From the NCBI GenBank assembly GCA_030407005.1, contig JAUDYN010000001.1:434001-498000 (forward strand): a DNA stretch of 64,000 nt. The letters are read 5' to 3'. The position numbers were made by a program, and so were the translations under genes. This DNA is from Desarmillaria ectypa. Its lineage: Eukaryota; Basidiomycota; Agaricomycetes; Agaricales; Physalacriaceae. The notes below the pieces were generated by a model. It was not told the DNA's origin and did not search any database. It was given only the letters and a program-made list of their open reading frames with translations. Below are positions 1 through 11,360 of this stretch, one piece after another. The stretch's first letter is position 1. Every line of letters begins with the position of its first letter.

Positions 1-1286
1 GCCTTACTTATCATCATCAACTAATTTTCCAAAAATATCATTCCTGTCCCCTGTCACAAAGAACTCTCTGCTGAAGGATAGGCCCATATACTCTGAAACC
101 ATGTTTATGCAAAATATGGCATGCCTCAAGTAATCATTTCCAACTGAGGACCCCAATTTGTATCAGCATTCATGAAGGAACTTTACAGAATGCTGAATAT
201 TACCCAGAACGTATCCACAGTCTATCACTCTTAGACTGATGGACAGACAGAATGGGTCAACCAAGAGATTGAAAAGTATCTATGGATTTTCATCAATCAT
301 AGACAAACCAATTGGGTAGAATGGTTACTGCTTGCAGAATTTGCTCACAACAATTGAATTCATTCAGCGACAGGAAAAAGTCCTTTTATGGCCTTGTACA
401 GAAGAAATCCCTGACTCCTTCCTGATTCCATGTGAAAAACTCAATTCACAAACCCCTCAGCTGTAGAATTCACAAAAACAATGGCCCAAGTTCACAAAGA
501 GATCCATAATGCTTTGGAAAAAGCAGTGGTACAAATGAAGGTGCAATATGACAAAACAAAACAACCACCATGACAGTATCAGGTTGGTGATCACATATGG
601 CTTGACATGACTAACCTCCACCTTCCATGACCCAAGAAAAAACTCAATGACAAATGAACAGGACTGTTCAAGATTCTTGAAAAGGCAGGAGTAGCAGTAT
701 ACAAGCTGAAACTACCACCTCACTGGAAGATACATCCCTGATTCAATGAAAAGCTGTTGACTCCATATGTCACACCATCATTTCCCAATCAACAACAACC
801 ACTGCCTCCTCCACCTGATCTTGTTGATAGATAGGAGGAGTATAAAATAGAAGAAGTATTAGACTCTCACACTCATCAAGTACAAGTGAAGAAAGGACAA
901 CCATCTAAGATAGTCACTGACTATTTGGTCAAATGGAAAGGATAGACTAAAGAACACAATTCCTGGGTCCAAGAAATAGAGATGACAAATGTGAAGGATG
1001 CGATTCTGGAGTATGAAGCCAATGTTAACCATGCTCTACACACTGCCAAAATTGTAACCAAGGATAAAATTGTAACTCATCTACTTGATCATGAATACTT
1101 GGACCATAGGGATGTTGCTTACTTAGCCCAACAAAGGGATGGATGACAAAAATGGATTGTCAACCTGGATAAAGATGTGTGGAAATGACTGATTGACCAA
1201 TACTGGGTCAATCAGGCAAAATCACAACTTGAAACCCCTAAAGAAGAACCTTAGCAGTTGGGATGACTGCTTTAACAAGAGAGTAA
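1..1286 (+). pseudogene. Ty3/gypsy pol remnant (element A): integrase and chromodomain
   Basis: Translation in one frame gives the integrase core (PQVISN-stop-GPQFVSAFMKELYRM near 125), the GPY/F-type C-terminal region (KKKLNDK-stop-TGLFKIL near 640) and a chromodomain (DYLVKWKG near 920). These normally act in cDNA integration and chromatin targeting. The frame is broken by TGA stops where paralogues in this window keep arginine, for example at 628-630 and 655-657, as expected from CGA to TGA change. CpG is almost absent. The 5' part lies left of the window, and the copy runs straight into its own 3' LTR. It is a non-autonomous relic. Confidence 0.9.
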
Positions 1287-1680
1287 TGTTACAATTTTTC
1301 CATTATCTTATCATGATTTACATTGCAGTCCTTATACAACACCATCATATCCAACAAAACACCATTGTTCAGTCCAACCAAGCCTCTTACATCTCATGGA
1401 TTCCCAATCTTCTCTATCCAGTTGGTCCATGGTCATCTGACTTCTACTGTTTCATGCATGGACATTTGTGTTTCACCCATTATTAGACCCCACACTTTCA
1501 TATATAAAGTAGCGAGACTTTGTACTTAGTCTCTATCTTCTGACTAAATTGAAATCATATACCATCTACTCCACTCTTCTAAAGACTAGCTGTCCTCTTA
1601 CTTACAGGTGATTGTCCAAACATGAGACAGCCCAAGAGTGATGCACATCCCAAGATCATGTGATAGATCAGGCTGTAACA
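1287..1680 (+). repeat. 3' LTR of element A
   Basis: The sequence starts TGTTACAATTTTTCC just after a purine-rich tract and ends CTGTAACA, giving the TG..CA ends of an LTR (394 bases). A TATA-like TATATAAAG lies near 1500. Start, TATA position and end match five other LTRs of the same family in the window (46349, 47144, 49095, 55703, 56649). Confidence 0.85.
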
Positions 1681-3329
1681 CTGAGGACAGATACAATCTA
1701 GTAACTCAACCCATTTCTGAATTGAAGACTACTTAATATAGTGACCCACATACAGAGGCACTAGACAAATTGATGATAGAAATCATCACCAAAAAGGTTT
1801 CATTTTCCACACCATATGAACAAGCATATAAGCTTTACATTCTGTTCACTGCAGTCCATCCTTTTGCCAAAGAGTGCAATTATATGCTCTCTAGCATCAT
1901 CTCACATTTTGAACAGCTTTTAAAACCTCCACATCAAGGTGTTAGACCATGGCCAAATGCTTCAATTCCTGTATCATAACCAAGATCAGACCAGAAACAC
2001 TGGGCTTTTCTGGTTAATTTCCTGGCAATGCTTGGTCTAGTATGTGCTGAGAATCCCAGGAATGCATGGGAAGACATGGTTAGGGGAGTTGTAGCAGTGG
2101 GATTCTTCACTTGGATTGTGAAGAACAGGCCTGATATACTGCCTTTACACCATCTCACATAGGTCTTTCACAGTGCAAAGACAGGTGTGCTATGTGAGGA
2201 CAGTAATGTTCAATGCCTGTGACACAAAAGGAATGTCTTCAGCATATATCTGTAATTATATAGCAAGGCTCTACATGTAAAAGTATGAAACTGGTAGATA
2301 GTTGACTGTGTAACATGAAAGGTAGTTTCTGACATGTATTGTGAAGTCATCAGTTACAGAGTGATTGGTGGCTCTTGACTTTTTATCAATTACAACATAC
2401 CTGATGTCAAGTTGCTATTATAAATGGCACCATCCTCACCTGACTTCAGGAATCATCACTTTGAGTTCATAGAGACTTCCTGCTGTTGGAATTCTTGCTA
2501 CTAAACAGGCAGCCAAAGTAGTGTTATGGAGTACCATGTACTCTGACAAACTAACCTTGACATTTTTTAACTTCTAGTTGTTCATCCAATATATAACCAC
2601 TGGTCAGCCTTTCTGAGTTTCTCTCATGATTCATATTCAAAGCCTACAGTCAGAAGGACAGTAACTCAATTGCATGTGTGACTGGTCTGAATATCCCTTT
2701 TGGCTTATGCTATGCAAACATGTGAGCTTGTACCACAATGGCAGCTAGACTCATAAACATCTCTCTCATCACCTGATGTTGCAAATGAGAAAATCACATT
2801 TTCCTGCTTGCAAGGACTGGAGTGATCAGACAGATGATAATTAATCTAGATGGCAATGGTAAGTGTTCGTATATCCCCAAGAACTTGCTGATAATGCTCA
2901 GAGCTCTGCTCATGCCACTCTGAAGTCAATGAATGCTTTAATATCCTCCTTTCCTAAAAATTCTGTTAAAGTTCAGCAGTATAGCTACTGATAGAGACTA
3001 ATGCATATGTACCACAGGTTTTATAGAAACTTACGGATGTACACCCAGGAATATTTGCTGTTTGCTTCATTCTTTGATGCTGATATACGATCGGGAATCA
3101 GCCTGCCAAGGTTGGCCACAGCGGCATCAAAGCCGCCATGAAGCCGTTGCGTGCCGTGGGATCGGCAACGGTGCGGCTGCCAGCCACGTATTTCCAGCTC
3201 AAATTATGGCTTCTACTCAGCTTGCTTCCCACTAATTATCCTTTAGGAAGTTTACATCGAAATATCTACGATGATTCTGTTTCTATAGACACACTGGTAG
3301 GCAAATGCACATATCTGGCTAGGATATCA
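1681..3329. other. No gene seen; old transposon-like DNA
   Basis: No convincing ORF. CpG dinucleotides are nearly absent to about 2860 and return after about 3030, so the first part looks like old, deaminated repeat DNA and the second like ordinary intergenic sequence. A short GC-rich stretch with GGC/GCC repeats lies at 3105-3185; I cannot assign it. Confidence 0.5.
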
Positions 3330-3520
3330 TGTTGGAATTTGTGAGTTGAGCCGAGATGATGGCAATCCGGCATCATGCCGAACTTGCTGATTAAGGGAGA
3401 AATATCAGGAAACTTGTAGAAGATTCTAGTAAATTAGCATTTAGTATATAAGTAGGTACAGTAGTGTACATCTGCATGCGTTTGCAGAGCTCAGCCAAGC
3501 GCAATCCTATTGGCCTGACA
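3330..3520 (+). repeat. Diverged relative of the 215-base solo LTRs (partial)
   Basis: It begins TGTTGGAATTTGTG and contains the GGCATCATGCC palindrome, a TAGAAGATTCTAG block and a TATATAAGTAG box in the same order as the solo LTRs at 28783 and 46688. No matching CCAACA end or target-site duplication is visible, so it is probably a truncated, older member. Confidence 0.35.
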
Positions 3521-5105
3521 CCGCGCATGTACTAACTGGGAACGAACTGCCTCATCCCCCGTTTTTCACGACATATCATAACATTTTAGTAACCTTGGCA
3601 CCAGTGAGCTTTTTTTTGCCGCATTTATCTGATTGTGCTAATGGTTGATTCTTTCTGTGTCATCGTCATCGCCCTTTGACTTAAATGCGTTGTCTAGGGC
3701 CCCCGTTCATCAGCTTGTGAACATCGCTTAGCTTTGTACCACGTAGTCTTGACTCGGGTAGTTTGGGTGCGTGTGTTTATCCTCTCGAGCCATTTATGAT
3801 TTGACACATTCATCGTTAGGGTACTTACTACTACCATAGTTAGTTTCCCCGGATGAGACGTAAATTCTTCCGGAGTACCAACAATAGAATACGGCTGTCC
3901 TGAACCTGTCGTTGTTCATCAAGGAGCACGTCTTTGGCATCTTCGTCCCTTGTTCCTAGACCCATTCATTACTGGTCAATAGTGCATCTGGCCTTTCTCT
4001 AGGCCTTTGGAAACGTACGCCTTTCGTGATGCTTTCCAACAGCCTACGCGCCAGCTAGGTATCACTCGGTCTATTTCCACCATTGGTTCACCGGTGGCTT
4101 GCTTACCATCGGTCTTGCATGTGGATCGCCGCGAGATGGCGCATCACGCTGACCTATAATATTTCGTACAACTTATTGCCAGTGAGTATGCCTTCGTATA
4201 GTTTATGCTGCAGCCTGGCTGGATTACTTTTCAGAGTAACCTGAACTCTGGCAGTAGTCAAAGAACACCTTGAAAATTGGCCGGGAAAGCAGACGGAACA
4301 TTGATGGACTCCCTCCTGGTGATCGGCACCTATCGCAACAGTTATCTGTATTCGCACACCAAGCATACCGTTCTCAGTACGAGAGCACCACTACACCGCA
4401 AAGAATCTATGTATCTGTCACGACAGCGCTACAACGATAGTATCGAGACAGCGTCACAGCAGAGGTCAGTACACTTTAGCTAGTAAAAAATGAAAACTCA
4501 AAAGCTTTCGTTTTAGCAAAGCCTTTCTCGGTACTGGAAAGGCCGTCAGCAAAACGTGATAAAAAAATTTCCCTTATGGAACAATAGAATTACCGTACCT
4601 TTTCGTTTCACGGCGCTTAAAAAAAGGGCATAAAAACTGAGGCTGAAAAGGAAACCTCTTAAGGTCTCATTTTGGGCTATCGAAAACGCACACCAGCCTC
4701 TGCAGTGCGTCGACCTTCCTGTCTTCAAACGAAAGACTTGTGGCTGTCCCTTGGAAACTTATTTCTGTTCGGAACCTGTCAAGGTTCAACATGGCATCAT
4801 TTTTACCTCATTTTACGCTCGCCGTGAACCATTCGTTACGTCCCTCTCCGCGATGTCTTTCGTGTTTGCATATAGAAATGTGAAGCTCCCGGATGACCAC
4901 ATTGGGCCCCGAAATGCTGCCATTTGTTGTTCGAATCCACAAGGGTCACCCATTTGTTCCCATATATGCCCCGAAGGCCTTATCATGCATGTTCCTCTTC
5001 TTATCTGTCCACATGCTAGCTATGTGATGCGTTCCTCCACTCATAAAAGCTTCGATTGTATCCCGGTGTCGGGTAAGATCCTTTGCCTGAGCCCAGTCTT
5101 TTTCA
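3521..5105. other. Intergenic and 5' region of the transporter gene; no gene seen
   Basis: Several short ORFs occur on both strands, but none has a domain, signal peptide or plausible splice structure. The last few hundred bases probably hold the promoter of the transporter gene starting at 5106. No TATA box stands out. Confidence 0.4.
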
Positions 5106-8100
5106 ATGGCTATAGTGCCGACCTTTCGCAAGGAGAAACAAGCCTCTTTGGACGAGAAGAAGTCAAACGATAGTGTCAAGGTTGTTTCGTCCGTCGACGA
5201 TGAGAGGGGACCTATTGGACCTCTCGACGAGAAGCAGCTATCGTCCCTAGATATCTCGGAAATTGGGGACGTCTACGCTGATGGTCCACGACTCATCGAT
5301 CTGGGCGCAGATGGCAAGGAAAGGCCTATCCGTATGTCTCTTTTCTTGTGTTGCGGACAATCCTTTCATTTACCACCACAGAAACTGACTCGGACTATGC
5401 CCTCCGTCTGCTCTCCCTAGAGGACGACCCAACGTTGCCGATCTTCACGTTCAGAATGTGGTTCCTTTCCCTTGGTCTGTCGTGTTTCGGTGCCGTCTTG
5501 GGACAAATCTTCGTGTGTTTCTAGTGCTTATCGACATACGAAACTTTGAGCTGATTATTGTTATTCCAGTACTTCCGTCCTCAAACCATAGCCGTGAGCT
5601 CGCTGTTTTTGCAAATCATCTCATATATTCTTGGCCGGGTTAGTCGCCCGTAACTTAGCTCCCACCGTTCTTTTAACTGATAGTCTACCTTTCCAGTTCA
5701 TGGAACAGATAATACCTGGGCCAGGAACTACTTTCTGGCGTTTTGGTACCCTTCCAAATAACTGGTTCTGGTGGTTCCTGAATCCTGGTAAATTTAGTGC
5801 GTCGTTCCTTCTTGGTGTCCTCCCATTCACTTTCTGATTTTACGATAAAACAGACATAAAAGAACATGTCGCGATTACCATAATGTCCTCGACAGCCTCC
5901 GATAGTGCTCTGGCCATCAGCATCTTTGCTGCGCAAGACCTGTACTACAACGTCCGGCCCAATGTCGCTGTGGGGATATTTACTCTAATCGGTTCGCAGC
6001 TCATCGGATACGGCATGGCGGGGATTATGCGCATATTTCTTGTGTATCCCACGTTTGCGATTTATCCCATGGTCATTCCGACTGCTCAGCTGTTTGATGT
6101 GCTTCATCGTGGGCAAGAGGCTGTGATGCAGAAGAAGAGACTGCGGTTCTTCTGGCTTTTATTCCTCGGGATCTTTGTATGGGAGTGGTTCCCTGAGTAT
6201 ATCGCTCCGTGGGTTTTTTCCCCTTTACGTTCTTCATCAGAGTTAATCATCGTTGCAGAACACTGACCGGAGTATCGATCTTCTGTCTCGCTATACAAGA
6301 TAGCGCATGGGTCACCCGTATATTCGGAGGCGCAGCAGGTAATGAGGGACTCGGGGCATTCTCGTTGTGCTTTGACTGGGTGTACGTTGGGTCAGGTGGA
6401 GGTGCCATCGGGTCGCTCTTCACGCCCTTGTCTACGCAGCTCTCACTGTATGCGGGGTGTGCTGTCTGTATGATCGCGTTCTGCGCCTGTTATGCTACCA
6501 ATACGTGGAACACGCAGAACTTCCCATTCTTAACGCAGTTACTCTTCTTCGAGAATGGTACGCTTCGTCTCATTCTCTACTACCGGTTTGCTATATATCT
6601 TATCTATCATTCAGGGACAGAATACGACCAGTTGTCTATTCTCAATGACGATTTTACACTCAATGAGGAGAAGCTCCAGGCTGTTGGACTTCCATGGTAT
6701 GCGGCGTCTCAGCTCTTGTACAAAGTTAGCCGGACGATGTATATCGGAGGTCAGTGCGAACGCTGTGTAGGCGTAGGTAAATTGTGCTAACAACCTCTGC
6801 AACCCAAATAGCTGCCATCACACATTTCTTCCTATGGCACTTTAAGACCCTCTACAAGATCATACAAGATTCTTCTGTCAGTTTTCTCTGTTTTGAAGCC
6901 ACTCCTTCTCGTGTTTATATAAAAGATAGACCAAAGAATGCAATGATCCGCACTATCGCAGGATGAAGATCTACAAAGAAATGTCGAACTGGTGGTATCT
7001 GGCGATCTTCGTCGCGTGTTTTGGCATGGCCATTGGCACGACTTATGGTGCTGATTCTGGTTTGCCGTGGTGGGGTACGATCGTGGCATTGATTTTTGGA
7101 TGGATCTTCGTGCCTATTATCGGGACAGTGAGCCACGGCCCCCCTTCTCTGCGTGTTTGAGTTAATGTTGTGTTCATAGTTGTACTGCACAGTTGGGTAT
7201 GCCCCTTCCATTGAGAACATGGTGCAGATGCTCGGGGGAGCTATTATTCCTGGAAAACCTGTGGCCAACATGTATTTCACTTTGTAAGTCCTTGACACTC
7301 CTTCTGAGTTCATCTCTCTGACTAAGCTTCTTTTCAGATACGGGTATAACTGTGTCACTCAGGCAAACCACCTGATGAGAGATTTGAAGCTGGTAGCACA
7401 TTGTTTCTTTCCAACTGCATCATAGAAGTTGATCTTTTTGCGCCAAGGGCCAATACACAAAACTCCCTCCCCGTGTTACGTTTGCGGTACAAACGATTGG
7501 CAGTGTTATCGGGGGCCTGCTCAACTTTGTCATCATGAGAACAGTGGTGTCGTCCCATAGGGAGATCTTGAGGGATGTCCAGGGCTCCAACGTCTGGTCG
7601 GGCCAACAGGTATTCTTAAGCTACATCGACACTTCCTTTACCGAACTAAAAGACTTGTGACAGGTTCAATCGTATAACAGTGCCGCCATTGCTTGGGGTG
7701 CCTTGGGTAAGCCTCTGTACGCGACAGGAACGAGATATGGGGTGAGTTCTTCATCCTACTAGACTAAATATCAATCACTGATATCATTTTCTAAAGTTCG
7801 TGCCGTATATGCTGTTGGCTGGTTTCGGATTTCCCATCCCATTCTGGCTGCTGCACAAGAAGTATCCCAAGTTCGGATTCGACAAAGTCTTCACACCTAT
7901 TCTTGTCGCCGAGCTGGGATACTTGAGTGTGGGCATTAACTCGAGTGTCTTTACCTCCTTTGTTCTCGCTGTGTTTTCTCAATATTATTTGAGGAAGTAC
8001 CATGCGACGTGGTTCAGGAAGTATAAGTGCGTGTTTTGACGTCGGGTTTGAGATACTACTGACGTGAACTTTGCGACAGCTTCCTGATGAGTGCTGCGCT

Positions 8101-8296
8101 AGACGGAGGAACAGCTATTATGATATTCGTATGGACGTTCGCTGTTGGTGGCGCAGGGGGAAAGACGGTAGCTTTCCCGACGTGGGCTTTGGTATGTTTT
8201 CTTTTTCTTGTTCCTTCAGGCATACCACTTGTTAACTGTCTGTAATTATAGAATCCTACTGGCAACCCAGATCACTGTAAACGTCTGACTAATTGA
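5106..8296 (+). CDS. Oligopeptide transporter, OPT family (PT clade)
   Basis: Splicing gives 16 exons and about 787 residues, the usual OPT length: 5106-5331, 5382-5512, 5570-5638, 5697-5796, 5854-6208, 6259-6557, 6615-6749, 6812-6876, 6930-7127, 7180-7283, 7338-7392, 7448-7609, 7664-7741, 7797-8026, 8080-8191, 8252-8296. All junctions are GT..AG and keep frame. The PT-clade motif NPGKFNIKEH spans the exon 4/5 junction (about residues 171-180), and KLPPR, the second PT motif, lies just after exon 12 begins. The first 75 residues are a charged cytoplasmic tail. The rest is strongly hydrophobic, and the C-terminus reads NPDHCKRLTN. It should import small peptides or glutathione-like molecules by proton symport at the plasma membrane. 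No disabling mutation seen. Substrate is not predictable. Confidence 0.93.
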
Positions 8297-8607
8297 AATG
8301 TTTTTTTTTTTCTTTCCTTGAATGATAATAACATTTCATGCTGTATACATATTTTCCATTTTTGATTTCCATGGAGACCAAACGAACCAAAATGCCACCA
8401 CCCAATTCGTATCTAGTGAGAGGTTTGATAATCCGCTTTCAATGCAATTGTAGGTTGACTATCTCGTAATAGTGGTTCGTTGAAAAGGTGTCCAAGAATG
8501 AAATAAGCCCGTCCGAATTCACAAGGATTCAAAATGTCAGCAAGTTTATCATCACAACGCCGACTTTGTCCCATTATAAATGAGCTCGTTGATTGCAAGA
8601 CTCATCG

Positions 8608-9137
8608 TCAGACCGAAATTGTTCTGCCGAAAGCTATGAGCGTCATGGTTCCATATTCAGGAACAGAACTCACCGATCCCGTAAGCCATTCTTCCAGGAC
8701 AAGCAAATACACCGTCGCGTTGGTAACATTTGCTCCTCCACCCCATCCGGCGCCGGGTCGCTGGGAAAAGTCCGGCATCGTTAAGTTAGCCGGGGCTGGA
8801 TGGGTCGAGTGCGGTACCGCTGCAATTCCATGAGACAAAATTATGATGGACACACGTCAAGCTTACCCGGATAATTAGGATAATCGAACCTTCCAAAGTA
8901 GTGCCCGCTCGACCACTCGGTGGTAGAGAACAGTGAGGAAGGGAGTTTTGTGAAGAGGAGAACTGTGTAGTTGTATGTGGATATGCTATAATCTGCCATT
9001 GCATCGTAGCTGAAGGAGAAGGATTCGCCGGGCATAATAATGGTTCCGCTGGCTGGTGCAGTGATTACGCCTCCGTTTGCCGAGACAAGGGCAGCAACTA
9101 AGGCAAAGAAGATGGCTCGGAGGGTGAACGGAAACAT
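8608..9137 (-). CDS. Small secreted protein, two exons, unknown function
   Basis: Two exons on the minus strand (9137-8867 and 8819-8608) join through a GTAAGC..GCAG intron to give 160 residues. The N-terminus (MFPFTLRAIFFALVAALVSA) is a typical signal peptide with cleavage after residue 20. The mature part contains SFSFSYDAMADYSI, SGHYFGRFDYPNYP, ANLTMPDFS and a threonine/tyrosine-rich end. It resembles small secreted proteins common in Agaricomycetes, though I cannot name a family. Three N-glycosylation sequons are visible. It is convergent with the transporter gene ending at 8296. It has no disabling change. Confidence 0.75.
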
Positions 9138-10385
9138 CGCTAATGTTCTTTACGCTGAAGGACGGGAAGGATATTTCGAGGGTGTGGTTATTATGAGGCT
9201 ATTCTTAGCCGGCTTGAGAAATCTAAGGAGATCCCCGTATGTTCTGACTGGCAGCTTGGATGGAAAGAAGGAGTATAAAGTATGCTGCCACGAGCCTGGT
9301 GTAGAACTATATTCTTATTGACACACATGAAACAGGAACAATGACCGTTCTTCCCCATGTCACCCCGCTCTTCCCCATGTCACTCGTCCCTTCACGTCAA
9401 TCTTTCGCATCAAGTATGGAGCGATCTGGCCATTTCTAAGTCTAGAGACCGAAGTAGCGTCGACATCCCACATCCTGGGTTAAAATTAAAGTTGCGGAAG
9501 AACTCCCGTTAGGAAGACGGTCGCCTGTAACCATGCGTAAGAAGTCCTGAGTTCATTCAGTGCTTGGAGCGTCATCGGATATCGAGACGTCTGAGAGCGA
9601 ATACGACAGGCTGAGGAGGATGGTGCGGCTTAACTGGCTCACATATAAAACCGCCAATGGGTACGTAGCTTTCCGAGTTTCCAGTACAAGTTCTGATCAC
9701 CCGTTGTGCAGTTAACGTGAACAGCTTAGTGCCACGCGTATATGACAGTGTGACTTATCGGAAGTAAGCAAGCAAGAATACTTAAGACAGTCTCTACCAT
9801 CTCAAGGCGTGTCCTGGTCCTTTGGTATTTGGTATTATGAGTGAATGTTGGGATTGCAACTTCAAGCATGTGCCAGAAGATTCCCGAACCTTCGGTACCA
9901 TCAATTTGGCACGATACTAGGATATAATTAGGTACTTTAGTAGAATATTCTAGATACATTCTGTAGTATTTAAGGAGCTCGTCTCGAGCTCTAGTAGCTA
10001 ACAATTTAGTATTCTCTACTCAGCAAGCCTCCCACTGCAATAGTTACAACAGTGAAGAGGCAGGCAGAGACCGGGAAGACCTATAATAAAGCACTCGGGC
10101 AAGGAAGAATCAACATGACGTTAGGGGCGCGTCCAGGCTCGCACACTACCAAGTTTCAAGTGGTTCTAAGATAGAATGATCCTTCTACACATACAAATAC
10201 TTCTGACCTCATTCAAGTGACCAGAAAGAATTCCCCGCCTAATCCCGCCTCAGGCTCGGGAGTGAAGACTCGAAAATTCTAAAAGAAGTAAGAGAAGTAT
10301 GGGCCATCCCGCTCTCTCGATGAATACCGCGGTCTTAACTTCGACAAACCGAAAGAACCGAAGAAAATCATTTTTTATTAGAGAA
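9138..10385. other. No assignable gene
   Basis: A short imperfect duplication of CTTCCCCATGTCAC occurs at 9350-9383. At about 9560-9660 an open stretch, rich in acidic and basic residues and followed by GTACGT, could be a lone exon, but no start or partner exon was found. Nothing else is supportable. Confidence 0.35.
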
Positions 10386-11360
10386 CTACAGTTCCTTTCG
10401 CATACGCTTCCGGCTCCGACTGGCACGCGACTCTGAAAGGTCAAACGCTACGCCAGACTCACTCAGGTAAGCACCCCGAATCATATCAAACTCTCCTATC
10501 TCGTTGAATAGAATATCCCGGTGCCCTCCAACGAATTTGCGCACCGCCCGATCATAAAAGTGATGTGCCCATGAAAAGACTTCTGCTAACACCAGAACGG
10601 TTCTTTAATATGCTGGTAATATGCCTGGAGCTCTGCCTCCCGTCTAGGAAATGCGAAAAGCACAGCAGCCTTGTACGTGTCAAAGGCCTGCATCAATTCT
10701 CTCGCGTCGCGCACCTGGCGCTCAAGGTCGAGGACGTACCCATAGATACGGTCGAAGTCGACACAAACGTCCCGGAGAACGTTCTTCGATTGATCATAGG
10801 GGAGTGTGGGAGCACCAAAGGAGAGACTGAGGCTGCGAAGCGCCTCGGCGAGGTCACTGGTGTAGATGTCGATGTAGTCGCGAACTTGGCGGTGGAGGGG
10901 CGTTACGGGTGCTTTCGTCGGAATTTTGGGCAAACGGAAAAGCAAGCTTGGCTCATTTCCTCTCCTTTCTTCATCTAGAGCAAGGATTCCTTCAATATAG
11001 GGTTCGATGAGTAACCCGCCCGGGTTTTCAACTCCTTGTTCTCGATAGGCGGCTGCAGAGATTCTCGCAATATTTGCGATAGTGGAAGCTTGGTCACGAT
11101 GCCGGTGTTTGTAGTCGCTTATGAGTCCTTGGGAGAGAGCAGCTGTGTTGGGATGAAGGCGAGGGAGGACCGTAGATCTTGAGGATGAGGCCGCACTGGA
11201 TAAACATATAAGCTGCTAGACATAGATGCAGAGAGAAGCTAACAACTCACCTGGAGATGGTTTGAGAGTGGTAGAGGTCCGTATGATACAATGAATAAGG
11301 GCGCCCTCTGAATTGCGGTTTCCAATTGTTGTCATGCCGATCATCCTTCCTCTTCCTTTC
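10386..11360 (-). CDS. Hypothetical protein gene, frameshifted near its 3' end
   Basis: On the minus strand an exon at 11360-11251 joins the main exon from 11195 downwards through a good GTGAGT..CCAG intron. The joined frame reads DLYHSQTISSAASSSRS, then a helical, charged protein (YREQGVENPGGLLIEPYIEG; DRIYGYVLDLERQVRDAREL). The frame ends in a TAG at 10586-10588 after KEPFWC. Immediately afterwards the +1 frame continues a plausible sequence (AEVFSWAHHFYDRAVRKFVG) down to a stop at 10386. A single-base indel near 10592 would explain this; an unusual real terminus is the alternative. The first exon is not resolved: a pyrimidine-rich acceptor precedes 11360, and no start was found. Family not recognised. 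Confidence 0.5.
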
